Shown here one piece after another: positions 36,537 through 44,527 of a stretch of DNA of 54,684 nucleotides. Each line of letters starts with the position of its first letter. Position 1 is the first letter of the stretch. The notes beneath the pieces were generated by a model. That model did no database searches. It was given only the letters and a program-made list of their open reading frames with translations, and was not told the origin of the DNA. The stretch comes from a virus, in IMG/VR virus record IMGVR_UViG_3300010399_000045, positions 1-54,684 of that record; one strand, written 5' to 3'. A program made the translations under genes and the position numbers.

Positions 36537-38467
36537 TACTGTCGCTCGACCGGCTCGAGATCTCCTGCTTCAAGTCGTTCGGTGCGCCGGCGACGTTCGA
36601 CCTGCGCGTGCTCGAACCTGGGCTGCACCTGCTCGCGGGGGAGACTGGCGACGCGGCGATGGGTTCGAACGGCGCAGGCAAGAGCACCGTCTGGGATGCG
36701 TTGTGCTGGTGCCTGTACGGCATCACCCCGCGGGGGCTGCGCGGACCACAGATCAGGCCGTGGGTGGGGGAGGGGCAGACGAAGGTCGCGCTGACCTGGC
36801 GTGCGGACAACAAGACGCGCACCTGCACACGCACCGCGACACCGAACAGTCTGCGGCTTGACGACGTCGACGCCGGGCAGGAAGACGTCACCCGCGCCTT
36901 CGGCCTGTCCCAGCCGGTGCTGCTGCACACGCTACTGTTCGGGCAGGCGCAGCCGCTGTTCCTCGACCTCGAACCGCGTCGCAAGATGGAGATCCTGTCA
37001 GAGGTGCTGGAGCTCGAGCGCTGGGACAGGCGCGCGCAGGCCGCCTCCGACAAAGCGAAGCGCTGGCGCCTACGCACCGAACAGTCAAATATCGAGGCGG
37101 CGTCAGCGCTGGAGCAGGAGGAGCGCCTGCGTGAGATGCTGGCGCGCGCGAAGACAGACTCGGCGGACTGGGAGGAGGTCAGAAGGGCGAAGCGCGAGAA
37201 GCGCGCGGCCATGATCACCGAGCTGCAGCAGGTGCTCGAGGTACAGGGGAAGCGCCAGGCCGACGCCGAGCTCGCACTGGACGGCGCTGAGACGGAGCGG
37301 CGGGCCTGCGCACGCGAGGTCGACCAGATGATCGACTGCATACAGGGTCGGCGCGTCGAGTACAACGGTATCAAGGTCGAGCGCGAGGTGGCGGATCGCG
37401 AGGTCGTGCGGCTGCGCGGCAACCTGAAAAAAATGCAGGCGGGTCGCTGCCCGGAGTGCGGTCAGAACATCGCGGCGGGACACCGAGCGAAGCATGAGAA
37501 GGCGCTCACCGCGGCGAAGAAGAACGCGCAGAAGCTGGCGGGACCACTTGCTGAGTGCGGGGAGGAGCTCGTAGAACTGGAGGCAAAGCGTACGCGCGCA
37601 GCACAGGCGGCGTCCGAGTTCTCGCGCAAGGCTGACAGGGCACGGGACGACCTCGATCTGATACAACGCGAGGTCGCCACAGCGCAAGCGCAGTTGAACG
37701 CGCTAGAGGGGGAGGAGGTCGAGGAGAACCCACACCTCGCGCGGGTCGCCGACCTGAGGGCGGCTGTCCGCAAGATCGCGGCAAAGTGCGGCGAGGCCGG
37801 CAAGCAGGCGCGGAAGTTCGAGGCGGCAGGCGAGCGTGCCGAGTCCTGGGTCAAGGGGTTCAGGGAGATACGGTTGTACCTGCTCGACGACGTACTCGCC
37901 GAGCTAGAGATCGTGACGACAGGGCTGCTGGAGGGGTTCGGGATGCCGGGCTGGCGGGTACGACACGTGGTCGAGCGCGAGACCAAGTCAGGCAGCGTGC
38001 GGCGCGGTCTGACTACGATGATCTCGGTGCCGGGGAGCCCGGAGGAGGTGCAGTGGGAGAACTGGTCGGGAGGGGAGGCGCAGCGGCTGCGGCTGATCGG
38101 ATCGATGGCGCTGTCGCACGTGCTGCTCGACCGCGCGGGCCTGCAGATCGACACCGAGATCTGGGACGAGCCGTCCCAGCACCTGTCGGAGGCCGGCATC
38201 GTCGCGATGTGCGACGTGCTCGCTGACAGGGCGCGCGATACCAAACGTCGGGTGATCTATTGCGATCACCACGTGATAGACGGCGCCAGGTTCGAGTCGA
38301 CGATCCGCGTCGTCAAAGACGCGAACGGATCGAGGATCGAGGGTGCCGCCGCGGCACGGGCCTCCCTGCGTCAGGAGCTAACACCGCAGGGAGACCCGGC
38401 CCGCGCCCCGGCGATGGCGTGCCGGGCCGAAGAGCGTCAAAGTTTGCGGCGGATCCGCAAGAAGTAG
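36533..38467 (+). CDS. SbcC/Rad50-like ATPase (gp46 type)
   Basis: GTG start overlapping the previous stop. The 644-residue protein has an N-terminal head (LDRLEISCFKSFG, Walker A GSNGAGKSTVWDALCWCLYG), two long coiled arms around a zinc hook (GRCPECGQNIAAGH), and a C-terminal head with the signature WSGGEAQRLRLIGSMAL and the Walker B region DTEIWDEPSQHLSEAG. It is the ATPase partner of the nuclease at 33221. The last 45 residues (from about SRIEGAAAARASLRQ) go beyond the usual end and overlap, antisense, the end of the minus-strand gene at 38437. Confidence 0.9.
   Translation: MILSLDRLEISCFKSFGAPATFDLRVLEPGLHLLAGETGDAAMGSNGAGKSTVWDALCWCLYGITPRGLRGPQIRPWVGEGQTKVALTWRADNKTRTCTRTATPNSLRLDDVDAGQEDVTRAFGLSQPVLLHTLLFGQAQPLFLDLEPRRKMEILSEVLELERWDRRAQAASDKAKRWRLRTEQSNIEAASALEQEERLREMLARAKTDSADWEEVRRAKREKRAAMITELQQVLEVQGKRQADAELALDGAETERRACAREVDQMIDCIQGRRVEYNGIKVEREVADREVVRLRGNLKKMQAGRCPECGQNIAAGHRAKHEKALTAAKKNAQKLAGPLAECGEELVELEAKRTRAAQAASEFSRKADRARDDLDLIQREVATAQAQLNALEGEEVEENPHLARVADLRAAVRKIAAKCGEAGKQARKFEAAGERAESWVKGFREIRLYLLDDVLAELEIVTTGLLEGFGMPGWRVRHVVERETKSGSVRRGLTTMISVPGSPEEVQWENWSGGEAQRLRLIGSMALSHVLLDRAGLQIDTEIWDEPSQHLSEAGIVAMCDVLADRARDTKRRVIYCDHHVIDGARFESTIRVVKDANGSRIEGAAAARASLRQELTPQGDPARAPAMACRAEERQSLRRIRKK
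38362..38393. terminator. Hairpin at the convergence point of the two transcription directions
   Basis: CTCCCTGCG 38362-38370 pairs with CGCAGGGAG 38385-38393 in the last codons of the gp46-like gene, close to where plus- and minus-strand genes meet. No T-tract follows on either strand, so this could pause or stabilise RNA ends rather than terminate by itself. Confidence 0.35.
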
Positions 38468-38901
38468 AACAACCCGCCGAGGACGATCCAGGCGGATAGG
38501 GCAGCTAGCAATCCGACGGTGGCGAACAGCACAGCGACGAAGGCTGTCCCGATCCAGGGCCACTCACCCCAGGTGCGCGGCGACCATATCCTGATGTAGC
38601 ACAGCCCTCCGATAGCGAGCACGGCGGCGCCCACAAGGATGATCTTGTCCTGGTGCAGGACGATAAAATCAGGTGGCAGGCCGGCGTTGGAGCGGGTACG
38701 CACCCACCAGATAACCCCAGCCTTGACCATCTCCCCGGAGAACACAGCACCCAGGGAGATCGCGGCGCGCGCGCGTAGCCGGCTGTACCCGAAGGATGCC
38801 ATCTCGATCCAGAGGTACCGCGCGACCAGGAAGGCCATGCCGGAGAAGATCGCCAGGATGCCAGCGTTGACGGCTTCCAGCAGTTGTGAGTTCAAGGTCA
38901 T
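38437..38901 (-). CDS. Four-segment membrane protein, 154 aa
   Basis: The 154 residues have hydrophobic segments at about 9-30 (AVNAGILAIFSGMAFLVARYLW), 46-66, 84-104 (IILVGAAVLAIGGLCYIRIW) and 115-146. It is the last gene of the minus-strand series and overlaps the gp46-like gene tail to tail by 31 bases. It may belong to the lysis set, as a holin or antiholin, but the family is not recognised. Confidence 0.65.
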   Translation of the reverse strand: MTLNSQLLEAVNAGILAIFSGMAFLVARYLWIEMASFGYSRLRARAAISLGAVFSGEMVKAGVIWWVRTRSNAGLPPDFIVLHQDKIILVGAAVLAIGGLCYIRIWSPRTWGEWPWIGTAFVAVLFATVGLLAALSAWIVLGGLFYFLRIRRKL

Positions 38902-39179
38902 CTGTCATTGTGCTCCGCTGAACGTCGAACATCCTCGTCCCGGCGAAAGTCATGCGCCAGAACGTCGAACATGTCGGCGCCGTCCACGTCGTCCGGGTCG
39001 TGCCTTGTGATCTCCTCTGCCTTCTGCTGCATACGGCTCACCTCGGTGCGTAGTTCTGAAGATGCCGCGTCGGCGGCACGCTTCATCTCGTGATCCTCGC
39101 TGCCGAGGAACAGGACCTTCATGAACTGGAAGATCTTCCGCAGTCTATCCACTGGCGGTGTCCCTGTTGCGGCGGCCAT
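38898..39179 (-). CDS. Hypothetical helical protein, 93 aa
   Basis: The ATG at 39179 (MAAATGTPPVDRLRKIFQFMKVLFLGSEDHEMKRAADAASSELRTEV...) was chosen over a more distant ATG at 39215; both overlap the end of the upstream gene. The product is a charged helical protein with an acidic middle (RHDPDDVDGADMFDVLAHD). No family is recognised. Confidence 0.6.
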   Translation of the reverse strand: MAAATGTPPVDRLRKIFQFMKVLFLGSEDHEMKRAADAASSELRTEVSRMQQKAEEITRHDPDDVDGADMFDVLAHDFRRDEDVRRSAEHNDR

Positions 39180-39474
39180 CTCCCAGTTCTCTCTGCCGGA
39201 TCTCGTTTGATACACGAGAACTTTCCGACAACGAGGTCACCACCTGTCGGATGACCCGCATCTCCTCGACCACCTTGTTGATTATTGCATTATTGGCTGC
39301 GAAGGCTTCGGCCGAGGCCTTCGCGTCGTCAACACGTGTCTGCCATGACTTGATCAGCAGCTGTACCGCGCGTATCGCGAGGACCCAACCAGCGAGCGCG
39401 AGCAGACCAATCGGTCCAGACTCGATCAGCGCGCGGACGATCGCGGCGATCGCTGCAGTTACAGGATCGACCAT
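39145..39474 (-). CDS. Membrane-anchored coiled-coil protein, 109 aa
   Basis: A hydrophobic N-terminal half (VTAAIAAIVRALIESGPIGLLALAGWVLAIRAVQLLI, residues 5-41) is followed by a coiled coil (AFAANNAIINKVVEEMRVIRQVVTSLSESSRV). The shape recalls an i-spanin (Rz) or a holin-like protein; the C-terminal part overlaps the next gene in another frame, as Rz/Rz1 pairs do, but the second gene has no lipobox. Its ATG is four bases after the previous stop. Confidence 0.6.
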   Translation of the reverse strand: MVDPVTAAIAAIVRALIESGPIGLLALAGWVLAIRAVQLLIKSWQTRVDDAKASAEAFAANNAIINKVVEEMRVIRQVVTSLSESSRVSNEIRQRELGDGRRNRDTASG

Positions 39475-39478
39475 AAAA

Positions 39479-40072
39479 TTAACGAGTCACGGTTGCGGAA
39501 ACGTTAGGCATCGGCGTGTAGGACGGTCGGTACCAACCGAAGGGTCCGCACTCGTGTCTGGCGAACGCGCGGTGAGTCAGCGGACCGGGCAGGCAGTCCT
39601 CCGGCATGACGATCTGTCGGCACTTGGCGTCGACCTTACCAATATTTGCCGGAGTTGAGATCGTGTAGACCGGATAGTCAAACCGCCTCTCGATCACCAG
39701 GTTAAGTTCAGGCGGTGCGCCTGGGGCGCGCACGTAGCAGGTCACGTTGTAGATGAGCTCCGAGCGGCACACCTTGAACCACTCAACGCCCTCGAAGCAG
39801 AGGTTCGCCTTCTTGCCGGCCTGGACCGTGTCCGGGACGAACTTCGTCTGCGATGGTTCCCCGTAAGTGACTACACGCTCGTTGCGCCACGGAGCAAGTA
39901 CCTCGCTGTTCCACAAGGTGACCCCACCGCCGACCAGGACAGCGCCGAGCACGGGTGCCAGATAACGCTGGCGCCCTCGTCTCGGTGGGAACTTCCCACT
40001 GCTCGGCGCCGTGCTGCCGAGATTTTGATCGATCATGATACTGTTCCCTGAGGTTTTGGCGCCGTTGACCAT
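39479..40072 (-). CDS. Single-pass membrane protein with extracytoplasmic domain, 197 aa
   Basis: The ATG at 40072 has AAAAGGAG nine bases upstream; another at 40036 is possible. One membrane segment at about residues 38-56 (LAPVLGAVLVGGGVTLWNS) after a basic stretch (RRGRQR), then about 140 residues with six to seven Cys (LCFEG, KVCRSEL, VTCYVR, DAKCRQ, EDCLP, HECGPF), suited to disulphides in the periplasm. Position near lysis genes suggests a cell-envelope role; no family is recognised. Confidence 0.6.
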   Translation of the reverse strand: MVNGAKTSGNSIMIDQNLGSTAPSSGKFPPRRGRQRYLAPVLGAVLVGGGVTLWNSEVLAPWRNERVVTYGEPSQTKFVPDTVQAGKKANLCFEGVEWFKVCRSELIYNVTCYVRAPGAPPELNLVIERRFDYPVYTISTPANIGKVDAKCRQIVMPEDCLPGPLTHRAFARHECGPFGWYRPSYTPMPNVSATVTR

Positions 40073-40116
40073 CCCCTGAAGCTCCTTTTGCCGCCCTTTT
40101 CTAAACCAAACGAGGA

Positions 40117-40138
40117 AAATCCCCGGGCCACGCGGGGG
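40117..40138 (-). terminator. Minus-strand rho-independent terminator
   Basis: On the minus strand CCCCG pairs with CGGGG around a seven-base loop (GCGTGGC), followed by ATTTTCC. It lies 60-80 bases after the stop of the gene at 40198-40422. The 125-base gap 40073-40197 contains no gene. Confidence 0.55.
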
Positions 40139-40197
40139 CTTGACCGGCGGCAGCTTTTTTATCAGACCACCGCCGGATCGTTCGCGGGCCTGACCTT

Positions 40198-40422
40198 TCA
40201 GGACGGATCGTCGGGGATGTCCTTGTTGAACTCGGCGAGGTCACTGTCGAACTCCGCCTCGACCTCTGCCAGCTCAGCGTCGGTGATCGTTCCCTTCTGG
40301 CCGCCCTCGGACAGGCGCTTCATGCGATCGATGATCTTGACAACCTCAGGGGTCGCGTTGATGACCTGCTCGAGGACGCCGAGGCCTTTGCCCAGCAGCT
40401 CCATGATCTTTACGTAGTCCAT
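40198..40422 (-). CDS. Hypothetical helical protein, 74 aa
   Basis: The ATG has AAAGGAG upstream. The 74-residue acidic protein reads VKIMELLGKGLGVLEQVINATPEVVKIIDRMKRL... then an Asp/Glu-rich tail (ELAEVEAEFDSDLAEFNKDIPDDP). It sits in the lysis cluster. No family is recognised; an amphipathic helix could touch the membrane. Confidence 0.6.
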   Translation of the reverse strand: MDYVKIMELLGKGLGVLEQVINATPEVVKIIDRMKRLSEGGQKGTITDAELAEVEAEFDSDLAEFNKDIPDDPS

Positions 40423-40460
40423 CTTTCTACTCCTTTGCGCTTGACCGTCGCGCGGTTCCG

Positions 40461-40835
40461 CTACTGCGTGACACCGCTCGCGACGGCGATGCGCTTGGCG
40501 TTGGACATCAGCTGGGTGAGCTGATTGTACACGACCAGCGCGTTGACCTGATCGTTCTCCTTAACGAAGCCGCGCAGCTGTGCGACCAGCGGCGGCACCT
40601 GCCGTGTGTAGACCTGGATCGCGCGGATGTTGGCGCGGCAATGCACGTCCGCGGCACCGCGCAGGCACGACCGTCGGTAGACGAGCAGGCTCTTGGTGGC
40701 GAGGTCGAGTGTCTGCTCGACCTGCGCAAGCGTGGTGCGATCGACCGGGTTGTCGACCGAGCCGGTGAGGATGCGAAGCTGCGCGCAGCCGGCGAGGCTG
40801 GCAGCGATGAGAACCGCGGCGAGAAGACGCTTCAT
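40461..40835 (-). CDS. Lipoprotein, 124 aa
   Basis: The N-terminus MKRLLAAVLIAASLAGCAQLRI is a type II signal peptide with lipobox LAGC, so Cys17 should be lipidated and the protein held in the outer or inner membrane. The mature part is helical (TTLAQVEQTLDLATKSLLVYRRSCLRG..., VPPLVAQLRGFVKENDQVNALVVYNQL). Next to a holin-like gene and the endolysin, it may serve as an o-spanin-type lysis lipoprotein, though longer than most. Its stop region overlaps nothing; its ATG overlaps the holin stop. Confidence 0.7.
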   Translation of the reverse strand: MKRLLAAVLIAASLAGCAQLRILTGSVDNPVDRTTLAQVEQTLDLATKSLLVYRRSCLRGAADVHCRANIRAIQVYTRQVPPLVAQLRGFVKENDQVNALVVYNQLTQLMSNAKRIAVASGVTQ

Positions 40836-41131
40836 TTCGGCACCACCTTCATGGTTGCACTGGATACGATGTTGGTCTCAGGGGTGTCGTGCGCGGTCTG
40901 CGCGTCGGTCACGACGGTGAAGCCCTTTTGGGCTGCGGCGGCCTGTGCGAGCGCCTTCGGGCGATTGATCCACCAGGCCCACGCACCACCGACCGCGGTG
41001 GTCGCGCCTGCGGCGATGTACGCGGCCATATCCTGGTCGATATAGCCCTTGCCGACGAGCTTCACCAACACCGCCATCACGGCGGCGTAGACCAGGCGCT
41101 CGGCGATGCCTTTTGTTTGATCTGTGTTCAT
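40832..41131 (-). CDS. Holin-like membrane protein, 99 aa
   Basis: The 99-residue protein has two hydrophobic segments, about residues 10-28 (ERLVYAAVMAVLVKLVGKGY) and 35-56 (DMAAYIAAGATTAVGGAWAWWI), then a soluble tail. This resembles small phage holins with two segments of the Pseudomonas/Rhizobium type. It lies between the endolysin and a lipoprotein, the usual place for a holin. Family assigned by pattern and place. Confidence 0.65.
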   Translation of the reverse strand: MNTDQTKGIAERLVYAAVMAVLVKLVGKGYIDQDMAAYIAAGATTAVGGAWAWWINRPKALAQAAAAQKGFTVVTDAQTAHDTPETNIVSSATMKVVPK

Positions 41132-41137
41132 GACGTT

Positions 41138-42049
41138 TCAGTTTTGCTCCTTCTTCGCCGGGGACGTGCGGGCGCTGCGCTCGGCGAGTGCCGAGGCGAC
41201 AGCGGCGCGGGTGACGGGTCCGGCGATCCCGTCTACCGCGAGGTGGTGGTCGCGCTGGAAGGCGCGTACAGCGGCGGCGGTGCGCCTGCCGTAGCTCCCG
41301 TCGACCGTCAGTGGGGTACCCTCGACGCCCAGCATGTTGAGTCCGCGCTGTAGGTCCGCGCAGGTGTCGAGCTCGACACGCTGGGATGCCTTTTTCGGGC
41401 TGGGTGCGGGATCGCCAGGAGGCGTTTCTGGCACGGGCTGTAGGGGGGTGGCGGACAAGGTCGGAATAAGCCCCAGGTCGGGCGCGAGCTCGATCATGCG
41501 CAGCATGACCGGGACGACGCCGAGCTGCCCGTCCTCGTGATTAGGATCCCACCTCCCGTCCCGTATGTACTTGCCGCGGGTGTAGTGATCGGTGCCGGCC
41601 CACAGGTAGCCAGTATTGATGCCGTGGTTGCGCGGGCCGAAGCCGTTCCAGGCCTCCGCACGGTAGCAGCAGTAAGGCAGGGTCCAGGGGCCCCTATCAC
41701 CAACGAGACTGTCGTAGGTCAGCGCGTCGATCGCGGCGTACTCCCAGGTCACCGGAAAGCCCATTCCCGGGAGAAGCTTCGGTCGACCCTTGGGCACGTG
41801 GGTACTGGGTCGAGACAACGGGTCGCCCTGCGCGAGGTTGGTTTTGAAGTCGAAGTCAGACTCGCGCATGTGCAGGGTGGCGAGCAGTAGGACAGGCACG
41901 TCGGTCGACCTGGTGACTTCCTCGTAGCGCGCGCGGTGGGACAGACCGAGCCGCGCTGCCTTGTCAACAGCGGACGTACGGGTGATCTTCACGGTAGCCA
42001 GAAGCCGCTCATACTCGGGCCGCAGCTGATCGAACGTCGGGTGCTTCAT
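41138..42049 (-). CDS. Endolysin: lysozyme-like muramidase with peptidoglycan-binding domain
   Basis: The ATG at 42049 (MKHPTFDQLRPEYERLLATVKI) was chosen since a start at 42091 would overlap the upstream gene. Residues about 45-190 match the phage lysozyme/transglycosylase-type enzymes (LLATLHMRESDFDFKTNLAQGDPL with the catalytic Glu, GINTGYLWAGTDHYTRGKYIRDG). Residues about 235-290 are a peptidoglycan-binding module (CADLQRGLNMLGVEG..LTVDGSYGRRTAAAVRAFQRDH..AVDGIAG). 303 residues, no signal peptide, so holin-dependent release is likely. Confidence 0.87.
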   Translation of the reverse strand: MKHPTFDQLRPEYERLLATVKITRTSAVDKAARLGLSHRARYEEVTRSTDVPVLLLATLHMRESDFDFKTNLAQGDPLSRPSTHVPKGRPKLLPGMGFPVTWEYAAIDALTYDSLVGDRGPWTLPYCCYRAEAWNGFGPRNHGINTGYLWAGTDHYTRGKYIRDGRWDPNHEDGQLGVVPVMLRMIELAPDLGLIPTLSATPLQPVPETPPGDPAPSPKKASQRVELDTCADLQRGLNMLGVEGTPLTVDGSYGRRTAAAVRAFQRDHHLAVDGIAGPVTRAAVASALAERSARTSPAKKEQN

Positions 42050-42062
42050 CTGAAGTAACTTT

Positions 42063-43169
42063 TTACAGGGTGATGGTGATCGGACGGGCAACGATCTGGG
42101 AGCCCGGTAGTCGGGTGTCGGCGTAGATGATCAGGAACGAGTTCCCGGTCGTCTTCAGCATGGTCATCCGAAACGTCGTCGTACTGTCGATCGTCGTCAG
42201 GTGACCCCAAGACTCGCCGTTGTCCTCAGAGAAGAGCAGGTAGAGGCCCGTACCTGGAATTGAGTAACCGAGAACGACGACCCCGTTGTCCAGGACGACC
42301 ACCTGCGGCGCATCACCACCGAGTGTCTGATCGACAGCGATCGAGACAGCGAGCGGTGTCGAGGTCGACCCCAGATCTCCGGACGACACGGTGTAATAGA
42401 TCGGCGTCGTCAGGATCGGCGCTTCCTGGGTTGCCACCCGCGTGCCGGAACGCGCGAAGCAGAGGACAGATCCGTTCGCCGCGATGCCGGCGCAGTTGAC
42501 GGTCGAACCCTCCATCGACACCATCGGCACAGGAATGATGTCCAGCAGATCGGGATCGAGATTGGTCCCCCGGCCGAGCGCCAGGTTGTTGAAGATCGTC
42601 GTTGGCGGCCCCCACGTAGCCCCTTTGTCTAACGACAGGCTTCGGACGACCCGCGCTTTCATGGTACCGTAGGCGGTTGGCCAGCAGGCGGCCGGAGTCA
42701 CGTCCCCCGTGTGGAGACCGTAAAACAAGGCCATGAGGTTGCCAGAGGCAAGTTTGACGACGCCTCTGTCAAATATCATGGAAGGGACGCGGGACTCGCC
42801 CGGTGGATTATAAGCGACAGACGAGGCCTGCGTGACGGCCCCCGATTCCCCTGTTACTGTCACCCAGTCGTTTGTTGATCGACGCTGGGCAAGTGACCAT
42901 GGCGAGGCTGATCCTGTCAGCTGCCGCGACATGGACAGGATCTCGTTCGACGCGACGTAGAGTGCCGCCACCTCGCCCGTCCCCAGCCCGGGCCCGGGCG
43001 CTGTACGTCCTCCGATCGGCGTCGGTCCCCAGGACACACCGTTTGCCGACCAGGCGCTGGTCGAGGGGCCGGCAGCGACACAAAACGTGCCGTCTGCAAA
43101 GCGGAACGCGCGGGTGTCGATCGCCGCGGGGATCGGCGAGAGGGCACCGGCCGTCAGTGTGAAGCTCAT
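42063..43169 (-). CDS. BNR/sialidase-like tail protein, copy 2
   Basis: A 368-residue protein with repeated Asp-box-like turns (DKGATWGPPT, SEDNGESWGHLT) as in six-bladed sialidase-type propellers. It shares the start and block pattern of the upstream gene (FRFADGTFCVAAG against FRFCDGTIAVKGA; WGPTPIGGR in both; GTGEVAALY against ASGEQVATY), so the two are tandem paralogues. A receptor-binding or glycan-cleaving role on the tail is likely. Confidence 0.75.
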   Translation of the reverse strand: MSFTLTAGALSPIPAAIDTRAFRFADGTFCVAAGPSTSAWSANGVSWGPTPIGGRTAPGPGLGTGEVAALYVASNEILSMSRQLTGSASPWSLAQRRSTNDWVTVTGESGAVTQASSVAYNPPGESRVPSMIFDRGVVKLASGNLMALFYGLHTGDVTPAACWPTAYGTMKARVVRSLSLDKGATWGPPTTIFNNLALGRGTNLDPDLLDIIPVPMVSMEGSTVNCAGIAANGSVLCFARSGTRVATQEAPILTTPIYYTVSSGDLGSTSTPLAVSIAVDQTLGGDAPQVVVLDNGVVVLGYSIPGTGLYLLFSEDNGESWGHLTTIDSTTTFRMTMLKTTGNSFLIIYADTRLPGSQIVARPITITL

Positions 43170-44527
43170 GAGACCCGCACCTCAAGCGGAGTCGACACGG
43201 GCGAGCTGTCAACAGTCGACGTACCGCTGAGCGTGAACTCGGTAGTCGCCGACAACATGCCGGTGGTCTTGTAGCTATTGGGATTGACCGAGAGGTTGGT
43301 GTACGGTCCGCCGTTTAGCTTTAGGTTAGTCGCGCGGATCGAGAACCACTGCAGAAGCGCCGAACGGCCGCTCTTTACACCCCACGGCGTCGCGATCGTC
43401 TGGATGTACGCGTTATTCTGCTGACCGTCGACGTCGACCACGATCTGACGCGCGACGAAGTCGCCGGCCGTCGTCGAGTAATACACCAAAAGGACCGTGT
43501 TCCAGCCGATCTGCACCAGGTCGAGGTCGTTGCCCGAGTTCGTCAGCTTGAGGACCGTTCCCCAGCCCGACCGACCGCCGTCTTCCGAGAACGCGACGTA
43601 GCCGTACGGCTCGCAGAAGGTCATGCACACAACGCCATTGCCGAGTACAGCGAGGCGTGTCGAGGCGGATCTGATGATGCCGCTGTTCTGGGAACCGACA
43701 GGTGCGGTCGCGCGGGGGAGATCCCAGTCGTACCCGTTGGGTGAGCGGATGAGATAGATCGGCGTGTGCGGAACGGGCGCCGTCGCGACGCTCTTGCGCG
43801 AGCCTGACCGTACCGCGACCAGATAGTGCCTGTTGGGCGGCCCTTCACGGCACATTCCCGCCTCGTTCATACCCTCCTGGTCCAGGGTTGGTGCCTCCGC
43901 CAGATCCCAGCCCTGCGCGTCGGGCTGTGTTCCCCGCACCAGCATCTTGTCGTAGCCGATCGTCTTGGCGTTCCCCCAGGTCGACCCGTAGGGCGGCGGG
44001 GAGTACATGACGATGCTGCGCGACTTGATGGCCCCGTACACTGCTGGGTAACCATCGTAGAGCCTGGTGTCACCGACGTTGTTGCCGAAGAACGTGGCGA
44101 TCAGCTCGCCGGTGTCGGTGAACTGAACCCCGTGGTGCTCGATGTATGCCGGGCTGGTGTCACCCGCGTCACCGGTGAAGGGCTTCGCGTCGGGGGCTGT
44201 GCAGGCACCTGACAACGAGCTGACAGCGCCCCAGTCATTCGTCGACATGCGGTACGGCAACGCGTACGGCGACATCTCGCCGGTCATGGTTGCCTGGAGG
44301 GCGATGATCCCGCCGTTGCCATCGGTGTAGGTGGCAACCTGCTCACCGCTCGCGCATCCCGGACCAGGATCTACCCGCCCGCCGATCGGCGTCGGACCCC
44401 AGGTACCGCCGCCGTCGCTCGTCCACGCACCTTTAACAGCGATGGTGCCGTCGCAGAAGCGGAAGGGATGGACGTCCTGGCATCCGGGAATCACGTTCTC
44501 AGCGCCGAGCGTAAGCGTGATGCTCAC
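43166..44527 (-). CDS. BNR/sialidase-like tail protein, copy 1
   Basis: A 453-residue paralogue of the next gene, with the same N-terminal pattern (VHPFRFCDGTIAVKGAW, GGTWGPTPIGGR, PGPGCASGEQVATYTD) and Asp-box-like motifs (SEDGGRSGWGTV). It has an extra C-terminal beta domain of about 85 residues (SVNPNSYKTTGMLSATTEFTLSG...). Its start overlaps the stop of the tail fibre gene. Probably a tail spike or fibre tip domain. Confidence 0.75.
   Translation of the reverse strand: MSITLTLGAENVIPGCQDVHPFRFCDGTIAVKGAWTSDGGGTWGPTPIGGRVDPGPGCASGEQVATYTDGNGGIIALQATMTGEMSPYALPYRMSTNDWGAVSSLSGACTAPDAKPFTGDAGDTSPAYIEHHGVQFTDTGELIATFFGNNVGDTRLYDGYPAVYGAIKSRSIVMYSPPPYGSTWGNAKTIGYDKMLVRGTQPDAQGWDLAEAPTLDQEGMNEAGMCREGPPNRHYLVAVRSGSRKSVATAPVPHTPIYLIRSPNGYDWDLPRATAPVGSQNSGIIRSASTRLAVLGNGVVCMTFCEPYGYVAFSEDGGRSGWGTVLKLTNSGNDLDLVQIGWNTVLLVYYSTTAGDFVARQIVVDVDGQQNNAYIQTIATPWGVKSGRSALLQWFSIRATNLKLNGGPYTNLSVNPNSYKTTGMLSATTEFTLSGTSTVDSSPVSTPLEVRVS

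Noticed and set aside
39145-39179. Rz/Rz1 spanin pair for the overlapping genes at 38898-39474
   Set aside because: The inner gene has no lipobox or signal peptide; the only clear lipoprotein of the region is at 40461-40835. Left as unassigned lysis-region genes.
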